From: Paenibacillus gallinarum
GTDB lineage: Bacteria; Bacillota; Bacilli; Paenibacillales; Paenibacillaceae
DNA length: 64,000 nucleotides
Direction of reading: 5' to 3'
Assembly: GCF_014836635.1 (NCBI RefSeq)
Contig: NZ_JACSQL010000003.1
Coordinates: 124,001-188,000, forward strand
Shown: positions 8,478 through 16,395 of the stretch, piece by piece
How positions within the stretch are numbered: position 1 is the stretch's first letter
How the letters are laid out: every line of letters begins with the position of its first letter
The notes under the pieces: model-generated
Databases searched by the model: none
Told to the model about the DNA's origin: nothing
Seen by the model: only the letters and a program-made list of their open reading frames with translations
Program-made: the position numbers and the translations under genes

Positions 8478-9209
8478 ATGATGCCTATGTCTACCTATTC
8501 AGCACAGCAAGAGGCTGTTTTGAAAGTACATATTGAGGAAGCGGGATACGAAACGGGATCAGCTACCATTCAGGATATTGAATTTGAAGTTATGCCAGGA
8601 GAACTGCTCGGTCTTATTGGCCCTAATGGGGCTGGAAAAAGTACGACTATTAAAGCCATTCTAGGCTTACTCAAAGAATGCAAAGCGAGTGTAACGATCT
8701 CAGGTGATCCGCCGAGATATGCATATGTACCAGAAAGTCCAGTTTACTATGAAGATTTAACACTTTGGGAACATTTAGATCTTGCCGCTGCTGCTTTTGG
8801 TATGGAAGATCAGCAATTTGAGATACAGGCTAATTTGCTGCTGGAACAGTTCGACATGACAGCAGTAAGAGACAAACTACCTGGAGGTTTTTCCAAAGGG
8901 ATGAAACAGAAGATGATGTTAATGATTGGATTCTTATCGAGACCTGATGTGTATATCGTAGATGAACCTTTTATCGGGCTGGATCCAAGGGCTACTAAGG
9001 ATTTTCTTGAGCTGCTTGATAGGGAAAGAAAACGTGGTGCAGGCATTCTCATGTGTACGCATGTGCTGGATACCGCAGAGCGGATATGTGATTCTTTTAT
9101 ACTGATGTCAAAGGGAAAGATTGCTTCCAGAGGTACCCTTGAAGATATAAGGTTGGCTGCCGGGCAGCCGAATGCTTCACTATTTGACTGTTTCACTCTT
9201 TTAGCATGA
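8478..9209 (+). CDS. ecsA: ABC transporter ATP-binding protein EcsA
   Basis: A 243-residue ATPase with Walker A GPNGAGKST (48-56), an EcsA-type signature loop FSKGMKQK (138-145) in place of LSGGQ, Walker B VYIVDEP (158-164) and switch histidine in CTHVL. EcsAB is a Bacillales ABC exporter linked to protein secretion and intramembrane proteolysis by RasP. AAAAGGAG lies before the ATG. Gene order ecsA-ecsB with a short junction is as in other Bacillales. The tail is close to the family's usual length. Confidence 0.88.
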   Translation: MMPMSTYSAQQEAVLKVHIEEAGYETGSATIQDIEFEVMPGELLGLIGPNGAGKSTTIKAILGLLKECKASVTISGDPPRYAYVPESPVYYEDLTLWEHLDLAAAAFGMEDQQFEIQANLLLEQFDMTAVRDKLPGGFSKGMKQKMMLMIGFLSRPDVYIVDEPFIGLDPRATKDFLELLDRERKRGAGILMCTHVLDTAERICDSFILMSKGKIASRGTLEDIRLAAGQPNASLFDCFTLLA

Positions 9210-9235
9210 GCAGGAAGAGGGAGGAGAGTGATGTC

Positions 9236-10483
9236 ATGGTGCAGATAACACCGCAAATGATATTTTGTCGTAGGTTTCGTACCTATATCGAACAGCAAAG
9301 AAAGGCACTCGCTACAGTTGTAGACTGGATCGTGATGCTATATATCCTCATACCCGGTTTGTTGATTGGAGGAGGTATTTATATTGACTTCTGGACAGAC
9401 CCACTTCCCGTTTGGTCAGAGTCGATTCCCCTTTCTTTGTTTGCTATCTTGATCTGGTTCTTATTCTCAGGTAAGTTGTTGCTCTTTTTAGAAGATGCGG
9501 ATGTGTTGTTTCTCAGGCAACAACAGACGTGGATGAAGAAAATTATGTTTCGTGGTGTGCTCGTAAGTTCTTTAATGAACATAGGTAAAGGATGTTTATT
9601 GTCCGTACTCGTCCTTCCTTTTATGGTGAGGAATTTTGAATTTTTTCTTGAGGATTGGATCATATTTTTTATTTATATCGCAGTATTGTCATGTGTAAGT
9701 GGTTTAGCGGGAAGAATCGTTAGTGTGAGCAATAGTGGATGGAAAGGAAAGTTTCGATCACTACTCCCTGATGTAGCGGCGATTTTACTAATCATTATAT
9801 CGACACTAAACCATGCCTTCTTATTATCTGTAGCTGGAATCCCCCTTATCACCCTGCTGGCCGCCCTACTTCTATGGCTAGTACGAAGAAGGATCCGTAT
9901 GACTGGGACCTTTATGAGAGATGTCGAAGAAGATAATACAACCAAGATGGGGCTTACGGGGAAATTATTGTCGCAAGCTACGGAGAAACCTACAAAAAGC
10001 ACCAGTAAAACGTGGCTGTTCACCAAATCACAGCGATTATATAAGGGGCAACCGGAGAAAAGACTAGCCAATGCCGGAATCAAGGCTTTTTTAAGAAAGA
10101 AAGAAACTCTGCTTATGTACATGCAGATTTCGTTCATTGGAATACCGGCAATCTGGCTTCCTCCTATATACATCAAATGTATCGTGTTTGTGCTTATTCT
10201 ATTTATGATTGCTTATTGGTTATTTATAAGATGGCACATTTTTTCAAATTCTGATTATCTGAAAGTACTACCATATACGGAAGTCCAACATCAGTCAGCG
10301 GCTGTTCTGGCGGTTCGTACATTATATAGTTTCCCAGCTTTTCTGTTATCCGCAGCCTTTGGTCTCAGTGTCCAGACAGGAATTTATGGAATTTCACTGG
10401 CTATAGCAACGACGGCCTTCTCCATTTGGATAGTCCCCAGAATGGCTATAATTGCTACCTATAGGCAGAAATCTAAAGAATAA
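9236..10483 (+). CDS. ecsB: ABC transporter permease EcsB
   Basis: A membrane protein of 415 residues with about eight hydrophobic segments, matching EcsB in length and in the opening pattern (a short soluble start with RRFRTYIEQQRKA, then VDWIVMLYILIPGLLIGG). An ATG at 9206 overlaps the ecsA stop as ATGA but lacks a ribosome binding site; the in-frame ATG at 9236 has GGGAGGAG upstream and is preferred. It forms the membrane part of the EcsAB exporter. Confidence 0.85.
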   Translation: MVQITPQMIFCRRFRTYIEQQRKALATVVDWIVMLYILIPGLLIGGGIYIDFWTDPLPVWSESIPLSLFAILIWFLFSGKLLLFLEDADVLFLRQQQTWMKKIMFRGVLVSSLMNIGKGCLLSVLVLPFMVRNFEFFLEDWIIFFIYIAVLSCVSGLAGRIVSVSNSGWKGKFRSLLPDVAAILLIIISTLNHAFLLSVAGIPLITLLAALLLWLVRRRIRMTGTFMRDVEEDNTTKMGLTGKLLSQATEKPTKSTSKTWLFTKSQRLYKGQPEKRLANAGIKAFLRKKETLLMYMQISFIGIPAIWLPPIYIKCIVFVLILFMIAYWLFIRWHIFSNSDYLKVLPYTEVQHQSAAVLAVRTLYSFPAFLLSAAFGLSVQTGIYGISLAIATTAFSIWIVPRMAIIATYRQKSKE

Positions 10484-10524
10484 CAAAACCCCCTAGTAAT
10501 AAAAAATAAAAAGGAAACAACTTG

Positions 10525-10553
10525 TTGACGAAATAAGAAGACTCTGTTATGAT
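10525..10553 (+). promoter_or_regulatory. Strong sigma-A promoter of the sulfonate-type operon
   Basis: TTGACG and TATGAT are separated by exactly 17 bp (five of six consensus bases in each box). It lies about 175 bases ahead of the lipoprotein gene, leaving a leader of about 165 nt that contains an intrinsic terminator. Confidence 0.75.
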
Positions 10554-10564
10554 TCAAATCATAA
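10547..10564. promoter_or_regulatory. Palindromic candidate operator over the -10 box
   Basis: TTATGATT-CA-AATCATAA is a perfect 8+2+8 inverted repeat that covers the -10 box of the promoter above and extends toward the start of transcription. That placement is classic for a repressor. The regulator is unknown. Confidence 0.5.
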
Positions 10565-10610
10565 ATCACAGTAAATATATGGGAATTGTAAGGTTGACCG
10601 GTTTTACCGG

Positions 10611-10662
10611 AGACGCACTGCAGCAGAAAGGGATATATTCTGCCGCTTGCGTCTTTTTTTGT
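10611..10662 (+). terminator. Leader terminator (possible attenuator) upstream of the ABC operon
   Basis: GACGCA..CAGCAGA...TCTGC.GCTTGCGTC forms a long stem followed by seven T. It lies inside the leader between promoter and first gene, so the operon is transcribed only if it is bypassed. A short upstream hairpin (ACCGGTTTTACCGG-like, about 10598-10611) adjoins it. No SAM riboswitch core or T-box motif was recognised in the leader. Confidence 0.7.
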
Positions 10663-10727
10663 TGTATCAAGTAGACAAAACCTTAGGATCAAAGTGTAAA
10701 AGATAGAATGACAAGGGAGGCCGGGAG

Positions 10728-11843
10728 ATGGTTCAGTTAGAAAGCAGAGGTTATTCAACCACTCGAAGAGGAGAAAAGAGAAAACGAATGAGAGGCAGGG
10801 CGTCTCATGTCCTCATCGCGGTGATATCGGCGGCACTGCTGACAGCAGGTTGCACCAATGAGAGTAAAGATGCTTCTGAATCCTCTGATAAAGAGGGAGG
10901 AATCGAAACACTCGAACTGCGTTATCAAGGCTCAACGGGAGCTGTTACCTATCCCGAGCTTGCAGAGGATCTCGGATATTTGGCTCCTATTAAACTCAAA
11001 TGGATTGGCAATACGACCAGTGGACCGCAGGATATTCAAACAGCAGCTACAGGGCAATCTGATTTTGGAGGAGCTTTTAATGGAGCGATAATTAAACTCA
11101 TCTCTGCAGGTGCACCGATTAAGTCGGTAATTAGCTATTACGGCATGGATGAGTTAACCTTCAACGGATATTACGTACTGGAGGGAAGTCCAATCAAAAG
11201 CGCTAAAGACCTGATCGGCAAGAAGGTAGGAATGAATACACTCGGCGCACATGCGGAATTTGTACTGAAAGAATATTTGCTTAGGGGAGGATTGACAGAG
11301 GAAGAAATCAAGCAGGTGACGCTTGTCGCCCTACCTCCAGTAAATACGGAACAATCCCTGCGTGCTAATCAGATTGATGTGGCAGTCTTGGGCGGAATTC
11401 TAAGGGACCGGGCTCTAGATCGGGGCGGGATTCGTCAGCTGTTCAGCGATTACGAGTTGTTCGGAACTCAAAGCGCTGGCACGATTGTTTTTACGAAGCA
11501 ATTTATTAAAGAAAATCCAAACACCGTAAGTAAATTTGTAGAGGCAACGGCGAAAGCTATTGAATGGGCTCGAACTCAGCCGAGAGAGACGGTCATCAAT
11601 CGGTATAAAGATATCATTAACAAACGCGGCCGACAGGAGGATGGGGCCAATCTGCAGTACTGGAAATCATCAGGTATTGCAGGTAAAGGAGGTACAATCC
11701 GTGAAGAGGAGTTTGAAATTTGGAGAAAATGGCTAGAGAGCAGTGGCGATGATAAAGCTGGAAACGTAAAATTTGATGATTTATTTACAAACGAGTTCAA
11801 TCCTTTTAAGGACGATGATAAAAAAATAAAACAGCAGCCATAA
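10728..11843 (+). CDS. Sulfonate/nitrate/taurine-type ABC substrate-binding lipoprotein
   Basis: A protein of 371 residues of the SsuA/TauA/NMT1-like class. It has an unusually long basic N-terminus, a hydrophobic stretch and lipobox LTAGC with the lipidated cysteine at residue 42. The mature part starts with a low-complexity linker and then IETLELRYQGSTGAVTYPELAEDLGY, as in sulfonate binding proteins. GGGAGG lies 7 bases before the ATG at 10728; an internal ATG at 10788 would give a shorter signal peptide. It heads a four-gene operon with ATPase, permease and a flavin monooxygenase, which points to an organosulfur compound as substrate (inference). Confidence 0.85.
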   Translation: MVQLESRGYSTTRRGEKRKRMRGRASHVLIAVISAALLTAGCTNESKDASESSDKEGGIETLELRYQGSTGAVTYPELAEDLGYLAPIKLKWIGNTTSGPQDIQTAATGQSDFGGAFNGAIIKLISAGAPIKSVISYYGMDELTFNGYYVLEGSPIKSAKDLIGKKVGMNTLGAHAEFVLKEYLLRGGLTEEEIKQVTLVALPPVNTEQSLRANQIDVAVLGGILRDRALDRGGIRQLFSDYELFGTQSAGTIVFTKQFIKENPNTVSKFVEATAKAIEWARTQPRETVINRYKDIINKRGRQEDGANLQYWKSSGIAGKGGTIREEEFEIWRKWLESSGDDKAGNVKFDDLFTNEFNPFKDDDKKIKQQP

Positions 11844-11862
11844 AGAAAGGAGCATCGCAGCG

Positions 11863-12753
11863 ATGAGTGAAGATAATCATAATATTGCATCTAACAACGG
11901 AAGAACGAATTCTAATTCCAAAATTAGCTTTGAGGATGTAACCAAACGTTTTTCCGTTCGAGAAGGTAAGGGAGTCTCGGAATTCACTGCGGTAGATCGC
12001 ATTAACTTGGAGGTACATCCAGGAGAATTTATGGCAATCGTAGGTCCAAGTGGTTGTGGAAAGTCTACCTTGCTTGATTTACTTGCTGGATTGTCTAAGC
12101 CTACTTCTGGTCAGATTTTGTTGGATGGAAAGCCGATAACAGGTCCTGGACTGGACCGAGGTATTGTGTTTCAACAGTATGCATTATTTCCATGGCGCAC
12201 CGCCGAAGCCAATATTGAGTTTGGACTTGAAGCGAAAGGAATTCGCGCGAAGGAAAGGAAGGAACGAGCACGTCATTATCTATCCCTAGTTGGCTTGTCT
12301 GGATTTGAAAATCGTTATCCACATGAACTTTCTGGTGGGATGAAGCAGCGAGTAGCCATTGCTCGTAGTCTTGCCTTTGATCCCGAGATGCTACTAATGG
12401 ATGAACCTTTTGCAGCACTGGATGCTCAGACCAGGGAATCGTTACAAGACGAATTGCTACGGATATGGGAACAGACAGGCAAGACCATTATTTTTATTAC
12501 GCACGGCATTGATGAAGCAGTATATCTGGGGCAACGAGTGGCTGTGATGACAGCTAGACCGGGAAGAATCAAGCGAGTTATTGATATTCCACTTGGTTCT
12601 CGTACAGAGGAAGAAGATATACGTTCAGGGGCCGAATTTGGCAAGCTCCGGCACGAGATTTGGAGCGAGCTTAGAGAGGAAGTACAGCGATCACAAGCTT
12701 TTGACCGTAGCAATGGAACTTCGGTAGAGAGCGATAAGGCAAAAGTTAAGTAG
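11863..12753 (+). CDS. SsuB/TauB-type ABC transporter ATP-binding protein
   Basis: A 296-residue ATPase with Walker A GPSGCGKST (61-69), signature LSGGMKQR, Walker B LLMDEPFAALD and switch histidine in FITHGIDEA. FQQYALFPWRTAEANIEFGLE is the Q-loop region typical of the nitrate/sulfonate/taurine importers. AAAGGAG precedes the ATG, 20 bases after the lipoprotein stop. An N-terminal Asn/Ser-rich extension of about 20 residues is unusual but not disruptive. Confidence 0.9.
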   Translation: MSEDNHNIASNNGRTNSNSKISFEDVTKRFSVREGKGVSEFTAVDRINLEVHPGEFMAIVGPSGCGKSTLLDLLAGLSKPTSGQILLDGKPITGPGLDRGIVFQQYALFPWRTAEANIEFGLEAKGIRAKERKERARHYLSLVGLSGFENRYPHELSGGMKQRVAIARSLAFDPEMLLMDEPFAALDAQTRESLQDELLRIWEQTGKTIIFITHGIDEAVYLGQRVAVMTARPGRIKRVIDIPLGSRTEEEDIRSGAEFGKLRHEIWSELREEVQRSQAFDRSNGTSVESDKAKVK

Positions 12754-12798
12754 CAGTTAACTTACAATAAAACAAAAATATGAAAGGTGTTGCTGTGT

Positions 12799-13695
12799 AT
12801 GAGCATGAACAAATCGATTGTTGTGCGTGCAGCGCATCCTGCTGCACCTGTGGAAGTGGTTACAGGTAGCGAGGCAGGTACATTGAGGACCGAGGTAAGA
12901 AGTAGGAAGCCCAATATCCAGGATACTTCGACTCGAGTGAAGACGGCTGTATTTAACAGCATCAGAGGTTCTGTTGCCATCGTTGCGCTTGCTTTCGTAT
13001 GGGAGCTCGCCCCAAGGCTTGCTCTGGTAGATGCGACCTTCTTACCGCCATTATCCAAAGTTCTTGCGGCATGGTGGGAACTTGTTCTATCCGGTGCACT
13101 GCTTGAGAACTTTCAGGCAAGCATCGTACACAGTATTAGCGGGCTGTTGTTAGCTATCCTATTTTCTATTCCTATTGGACTCGTGATCGGTTATTACAAG
13201 CCGGTTGCCGTCATTTTAAGTCCAGTGTTAGAGCTGTTCCGTAATACAGCGGCACTTGCTTTGTTACCGGTCTTTATTCTGATCCTTGGAATTGGAGAAA
13301 CATCGAAGATTTCAATTGTGTTATTCGCATGTACCTGGCCTATTCTTCTAAATACCGTAAATGGGGTGAGAAATGTCGATCCGTTACTTGTTAAATCGGC
13401 TCGTTCGCTTGGACTCGCCCCCATCAAGTTATTCATCAAAGTTATTTTGCCAGCTACATTGCCTTCGATCTTTACCGGTATTCGGCTTGCAGGGGCTTCC
13501 TCGATTCTCGTACTTATTGCAGCTGAAATGGTAGGTGCCAAAGCAGGGCTTGGTTATTTGATTAATTACACTCAGTACAATTTTCAAATTCCTGAGATGT
13601 ATGCCGGTATTCTAACGATCTCCGCACTAGGGCTTGCCATTAATCAGGGGCTTGTGCTACTTGAAAGACGCTTCTCTGGTTGGAAGACAACTTAA
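12799..13695 (+). CDS. SsuC/TauC-type ABC transporter permease
   Basis: A 298-residue membrane protein with six helices and the EAA-type cytoplasmic loop (VKSARSLGLAPIKLFIKVILPATLPSIFTGI), as in BPD_transp_1 permeases. The first 45 residues are polar and not part of the core. The ATG at 12799 has AAAGGTG upstream at 9 bases; the longer frame from a GTG at 12787 would start on the ribosome binding site itself. It is the third gene of the importer operon. Confidence 0.88.
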   Translation: MSMNKSIVVRAAHPAAPVEVVTGSEAGTLRTEVRSRKPNIQDTSTRVKTAVFNSIRGSVAIVALAFVWELAPRLALVDATFLPPLSKVLAAWWELVLSGALLENFQASIVHSISGLLLAILFSIPIGLVIGYYKPVAVILSPVLELFRNTAALALLPVFILILGIGETSKISIVLFACTWPILLNTVNGVRNVDPLLVKSARSLGLAPIKLFIKVILPATLPSIFTGIRLAGASSILVLIAAEMVGAKAGLGYLINYTQYNFQIPEMYAGILTISALGLAINQGLVLLERRFSGWKTT

Positions 13696-13731
13696 TTCTA
13701 AATTCATTTTATATTAAGAGGAGGAAGTAAT

Positions 13732-15096
13732 ATGGCACGTACAGACAAAATGCACCTTGGCGCATTTATGATGATTCCCGGGCATCATGTGGCATCATGG
13801 AGATACGAAGATAGCAACGCTAGAGGAGTACTCGATTATGGATTTTACAGACAAGTGGCAAAAACGGCGGAGCGGGGTAAATTTGATATGGTTTTCCTCG
13901 CAGATGGATATGCAGTGCATGAGCGATTCCCGCTTGCGCTGGAGCAAACGGTTCAGGTACGGCTTGAGCCGCTGACGCTGTTATCTGCCCTTGCTGCAGA
14001 TACAGAGAATATTGGCCTTGCTGCCACGGTTTCAACCACATACAATGAACCCTTTCATGTCGCCCGTAAATTTGCTTCACTGGATTATATCAGCGGCGGA
14101 CGATCGGCATGGAATGTGGTTACCTCTAATACAGAGGCTGAGGCTCGCAATTTTAGTCGTGAGAAACACCTTCTGCATGAACTGCGATACGAACGTGCTG
14201 AGGAATTCGTTGATGTGGTCAAGCAGCTATGGGATAGCTGGGAGGATGATGCCCTGGTTGCAAATAAGGAAGAGGCAAAGTTTGCGGATCGGACAAAGAT
14301 TCACAGGACGGATCATGAGGGTAAATGGTTCTCTGTTCAAGGACCGCTAAATGTGGCACGTCCACCTCAAGGACATCCTGTCATCATCCAAGCGGGAGCT
14401 TCAGAACCTGGTAAGGAACTTGCTGCACGTACAGCCGAAGTCATTTTCACGGCTTGGCAGACATTAGAAGAGGCACAGACTTTTTATAGTGATGTGAAAG
14501 GTCGCCTTTCCAGATATGGTAGAAGACCATCTGATCTCAAAATAATGCCGGGTGTATTCCCTATCATTGGAAGAACAGAGGAAGAAGCTCAGGAGAAAAA
14601 AGCACGTTTTGAGGAACTTATTCCTGTGGAGGCGGGTGTTGCCCTGTTATCTGGGCTCATTAGCTTTGATCTAAGTCCATACCCTGTGGATGGTCCGCTG
14701 CCCGAGTTACCTGAGCTTGAACAAATAAACGGGGGGAAGAGTCGGTTCCAATTGTTGAAAAGTTTGGCAGACCGTGAGGGACTGAGCATTCGGAAGTTGT
14801 ATCAACATATCGCGGGGGCACGCGGACATCGTGAAATTCTCGGGACGCCAGAGTCCATTTCTGATCAGCTGCAAGAATGGTTTGAGAACGGTGCAGCAGA
14901 CGGTTTTAATATCATGCCGCCATATTTACCAGGAGGACTGGAGGACTTTGTTGATCTGGTCGTACCTGAGCTGCAGCGGCGAGGTTTATTCCGTACGAAA
15001 TATGAAGGTAACACGCTGCGTGACAACCTAGGTCTCACAAGACCTATTAACGGTTACACCTTCAAACCTGCAGAGAGCGAAGCAACAACCGGATGA
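13732..15096 (+). CDS. NtaA/SnaA/DszA-family flavin-dependent monooxygenase
   Basis: A protein of 454 residues, the usual length of the luciferase-like class that includes nitrilotriacetate monooxygenase A, DszA and SnaA. These enzymes use reduced FMN from a partner reductase. Visible landmarks are GAFMMIPGHHVASWR at the start, FDMVFLADGYA, SGGRSAWNVVTS (flavin phosphate region), HPVIIQAGASEPG and GAADGFNIMPPYLPGGLEDFVDLVVPELQRRG near the end. It is the last gene of the sulfonate-type operon and probably cleaves the imported compound; no flavin reductase is nearby. GAGGAAG precedes the ATG. Confidence 0.88.
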   Translation: MARTDKMHLGAFMMIPGHHVASWRYEDSNARGVLDYGFYRQVAKTAERGKFDMVFLADGYAVHERFPLALEQTVQVRLEPLTLLSALAADTENIGLAATVSTTYNEPFHVARKFASLDYISGGRSAWNVVTSNTEAEARNFSREKHLLHELRYERAEEFVDVVKQLWDSWEDDALVANKEEAKFADRTKIHRTDHEGKWFSVQGPLNVARPPQGHPVIIQAGASEPGKELAARTAEVIFTAWQTLEEAQTFYSDVKGRLSRYGRRPSDLKIMPGVFPIIGRTEEEAQEKKARFEELIPVEAGVALLSGLISFDLSPYPVDGPLPELPELEQINGGKSRFQLLKSLADREGLSIRKLYQHIAGARGHREILGTPESISDQLQEWFENGAADGFNIMPPYLPGGLEDFVDLVVPELQRRGLFRTKYEGNTLRDNLGLTRPINGYTFKPAESEATTG

Positions 15097-15149
15097 CGAC
15101 CCGCATTATGTAAATATTCGTAGAATGAAAAAAAAGACTGCTTTTGAAT

Positions 15150-15186
15150 TCTAAACTCTAGACTCTAAACTCTAAACTCTAAACTC
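15150..15186. repeat. Heptanucleotide tandem repeat (TCTAAAC)
   Basis: Five and a quarter units of TCTAAAC, the second unit reading TCTAGAC, lie between the monooxygenase stop and its terminator. Short in-phase arrays like this arise by slippage. No coding role is seen. Confidence 0.85.
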
Positions 15187-15230
15187 AACCCTTTGTAAAG
15201 GGCATTACAAGAAAAGCTAGGTAACTTGAA

Positions 15231-15271
15231 GGAGATGCTGTCTGCATTTTGCAGGCGGCATCTTTTTTAGG
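15231..15271 (+). terminator. Terminator of the sulfonate-type operon
   Basis: AGATGCTGTCTGCA-TTT-TGCAGGCGGCATCT stem followed by six T, about 135 bases after the monooxygenase stop. Confidence 0.85.
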
Positions 15272-15502
15272 TCCCACTGTATGATCCTTCTGCATCTTAT
15301 GGTAACTTGCTCGTATTGGATCGCTGAATCGTTCGTCATCGTATGGGCTTGTCCCAGCATACGCTGAGAAATATCCATGCAAGATGGATCATCATATTTA
15401 TTCTGATTCATCTTCATTATCATCCCCTACTGGTATATCTCTGCTATGTAGGAACTCCCCCGCCCTTATAAATAATACATCAGAGCGGTGGGGTTTCCAA
15501 AA
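15272..15502. other. Intergenic stretch without a supported gene
   Basis: About 230 bases between the operon terminator and the cupin gene. Two overlapping minus-strand frames of 65-68 codons cross it, but both run into the terminator hairpin or the tandem repeat and resemble nothing recognised. I assign no gene here. Confidence 0.5.
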
Positions 15503-16222
15503 TCAGTATGTTTTATGAGGACGATAATTTTCCTGCGGATAGTAGTAATTAAAAGGATGGGCCTGGTTCCAGCCATAGCCGTCTGAAGAATATCCTTGAG
15601 GAGACGGGATCGGACTTTGCGGAAGAGAATATGGATGCGAGGGATGCGGTGGAGTCCTGGTTTCAGATGATGGCTCTGTAGAGTCATTTCGTTTCTTACA
15701 TCCGAGCGGTGGCCCTAAAATGATAGATTCCTGTATAGGTGCGACGGCAGCGGCATATTTTTCTTCATCAACACAATAAGCAAGACTCATAATTTCTTTT
15801 GGAGTAAAACGTAGGAAGTCTGAACCGTATACAATATCCGGCGTTGCTTCATCAAAGATGGTAAGAAAATGAGTGTCGTCTTTCATAGCTACAATCCAGT
15901 GAAACCAACCGAGCGGCAACATGGATACTTGGCCGGGCTTTATCCGATAGGATTTGAGTTTCTGAGTATAGGGGTCAAATACGGAAGTTACAACTTCACC
16001 ACTGATCACAAAGACGAGTTCATTTACATTGGTATGCCAGTGTGGCTGTACAATAAACCCTTTATTCATATGGACATTGAAAAAACCAGTCTTGATAGCG
16101 GGGAGCTGCTCCTCAAAAACTTGTGTAATATAATTATTTGCATCTCGCTTGTAGTTGATTGTCTTGTTTGAATCCGCGCTTAGATTAAGGTTCGGTGATT
16201 TTAAAATGGGGTCCTTATTCAT
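15503..16222 (-). CDS. Cupin-domain protein with a Pro/Tyr-rich tail
   Basis: A single germin/oxalate-decarboxylase-like cupin of 239 residues. Cupin motif 1 is HWHTNVNELVFVISGE (H61, H63, E68 as metal ligands) and motif 2 is PLGWFHWIVAMKDDTHFL with the fourth ligand histidine. The last 65 residues are low-complexity, rich in Pro, Ser, Tyr and Gly, which is unusual for metabolic cupins and resembles tails of spore-coat or surface proteins. GGAGG lies 7 bases before the ATG. Enzyme activity cannot be assigned; a coat-associated role is inference. Confidence 0.8.
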   Translation of the reverse strand: MNKDPILKSPNLNLSADSNKTINYKRDANNYITQVFEEQLPAIKTGFFNVHMNKGFIVQPHWHTNVNELVFVISGEVVTSVFDPYTQKLKSYRIKPGQVSMLPLGWFHWIVAMKDDTHFLTIFDEATPDIVYGSDFLRFTPKEIMSLAYCVDEEKYAAAVAPIQESIILGPPLGCKKRNDSTEPSSETRTPPHPSHPYSLPQSPIPSPQGYSSDGYGWNQAHPFNYYYPQENYRPHKTY

Positions 16223-16330
16223 TCAGTGGCCTCCGCTTCAGGTATATTTATCTCACACCATATGCAGGTTGATCAAAGAATGCTCCGCACATCCCCATTT
16301 TTTAAGATTCAGGAACTTTTCTTAGACATG

Positions 16331-16372
16331 CAAAAAAAGCACATGATCCTAATTTTCATAGAACCATGCACT
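16331..16372 (-). terminator. Terminator after crtP
   Basis: Read on the minus strand, a 14-bp stem with several G-T pairs (GTGCATGGTTCTA with TAGGATCATGTGC) is followed by seven T, just past the crtP stop. Confidence 0.75.
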
Positions 16373-16395
16373 TTGATATCGGATAGGTGATCTGT

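Noticed and set aside
9673..10176. 167-codon antisense frame in ecsB
   Set aside because: Codes for nothing recognisable and lies opposite a conserved gene; shadow frame.
10554..10611. Riboswitch in the leader of the sulfonate-type operon
   Set aside because: No SAM, T-box, guanidine or preQ1 core could be recognised, and the aptamer space of about 50 nt is short. Kept only as a leader terminator.
15185..15423. Two overlapping minus-strand frames of 65 and 68 codons before the cupin gene
   Set aside because: They run across the operon terminator hairpin or into the heptamer repeat, have only a weak ribosome binding site and resemble nothing known.
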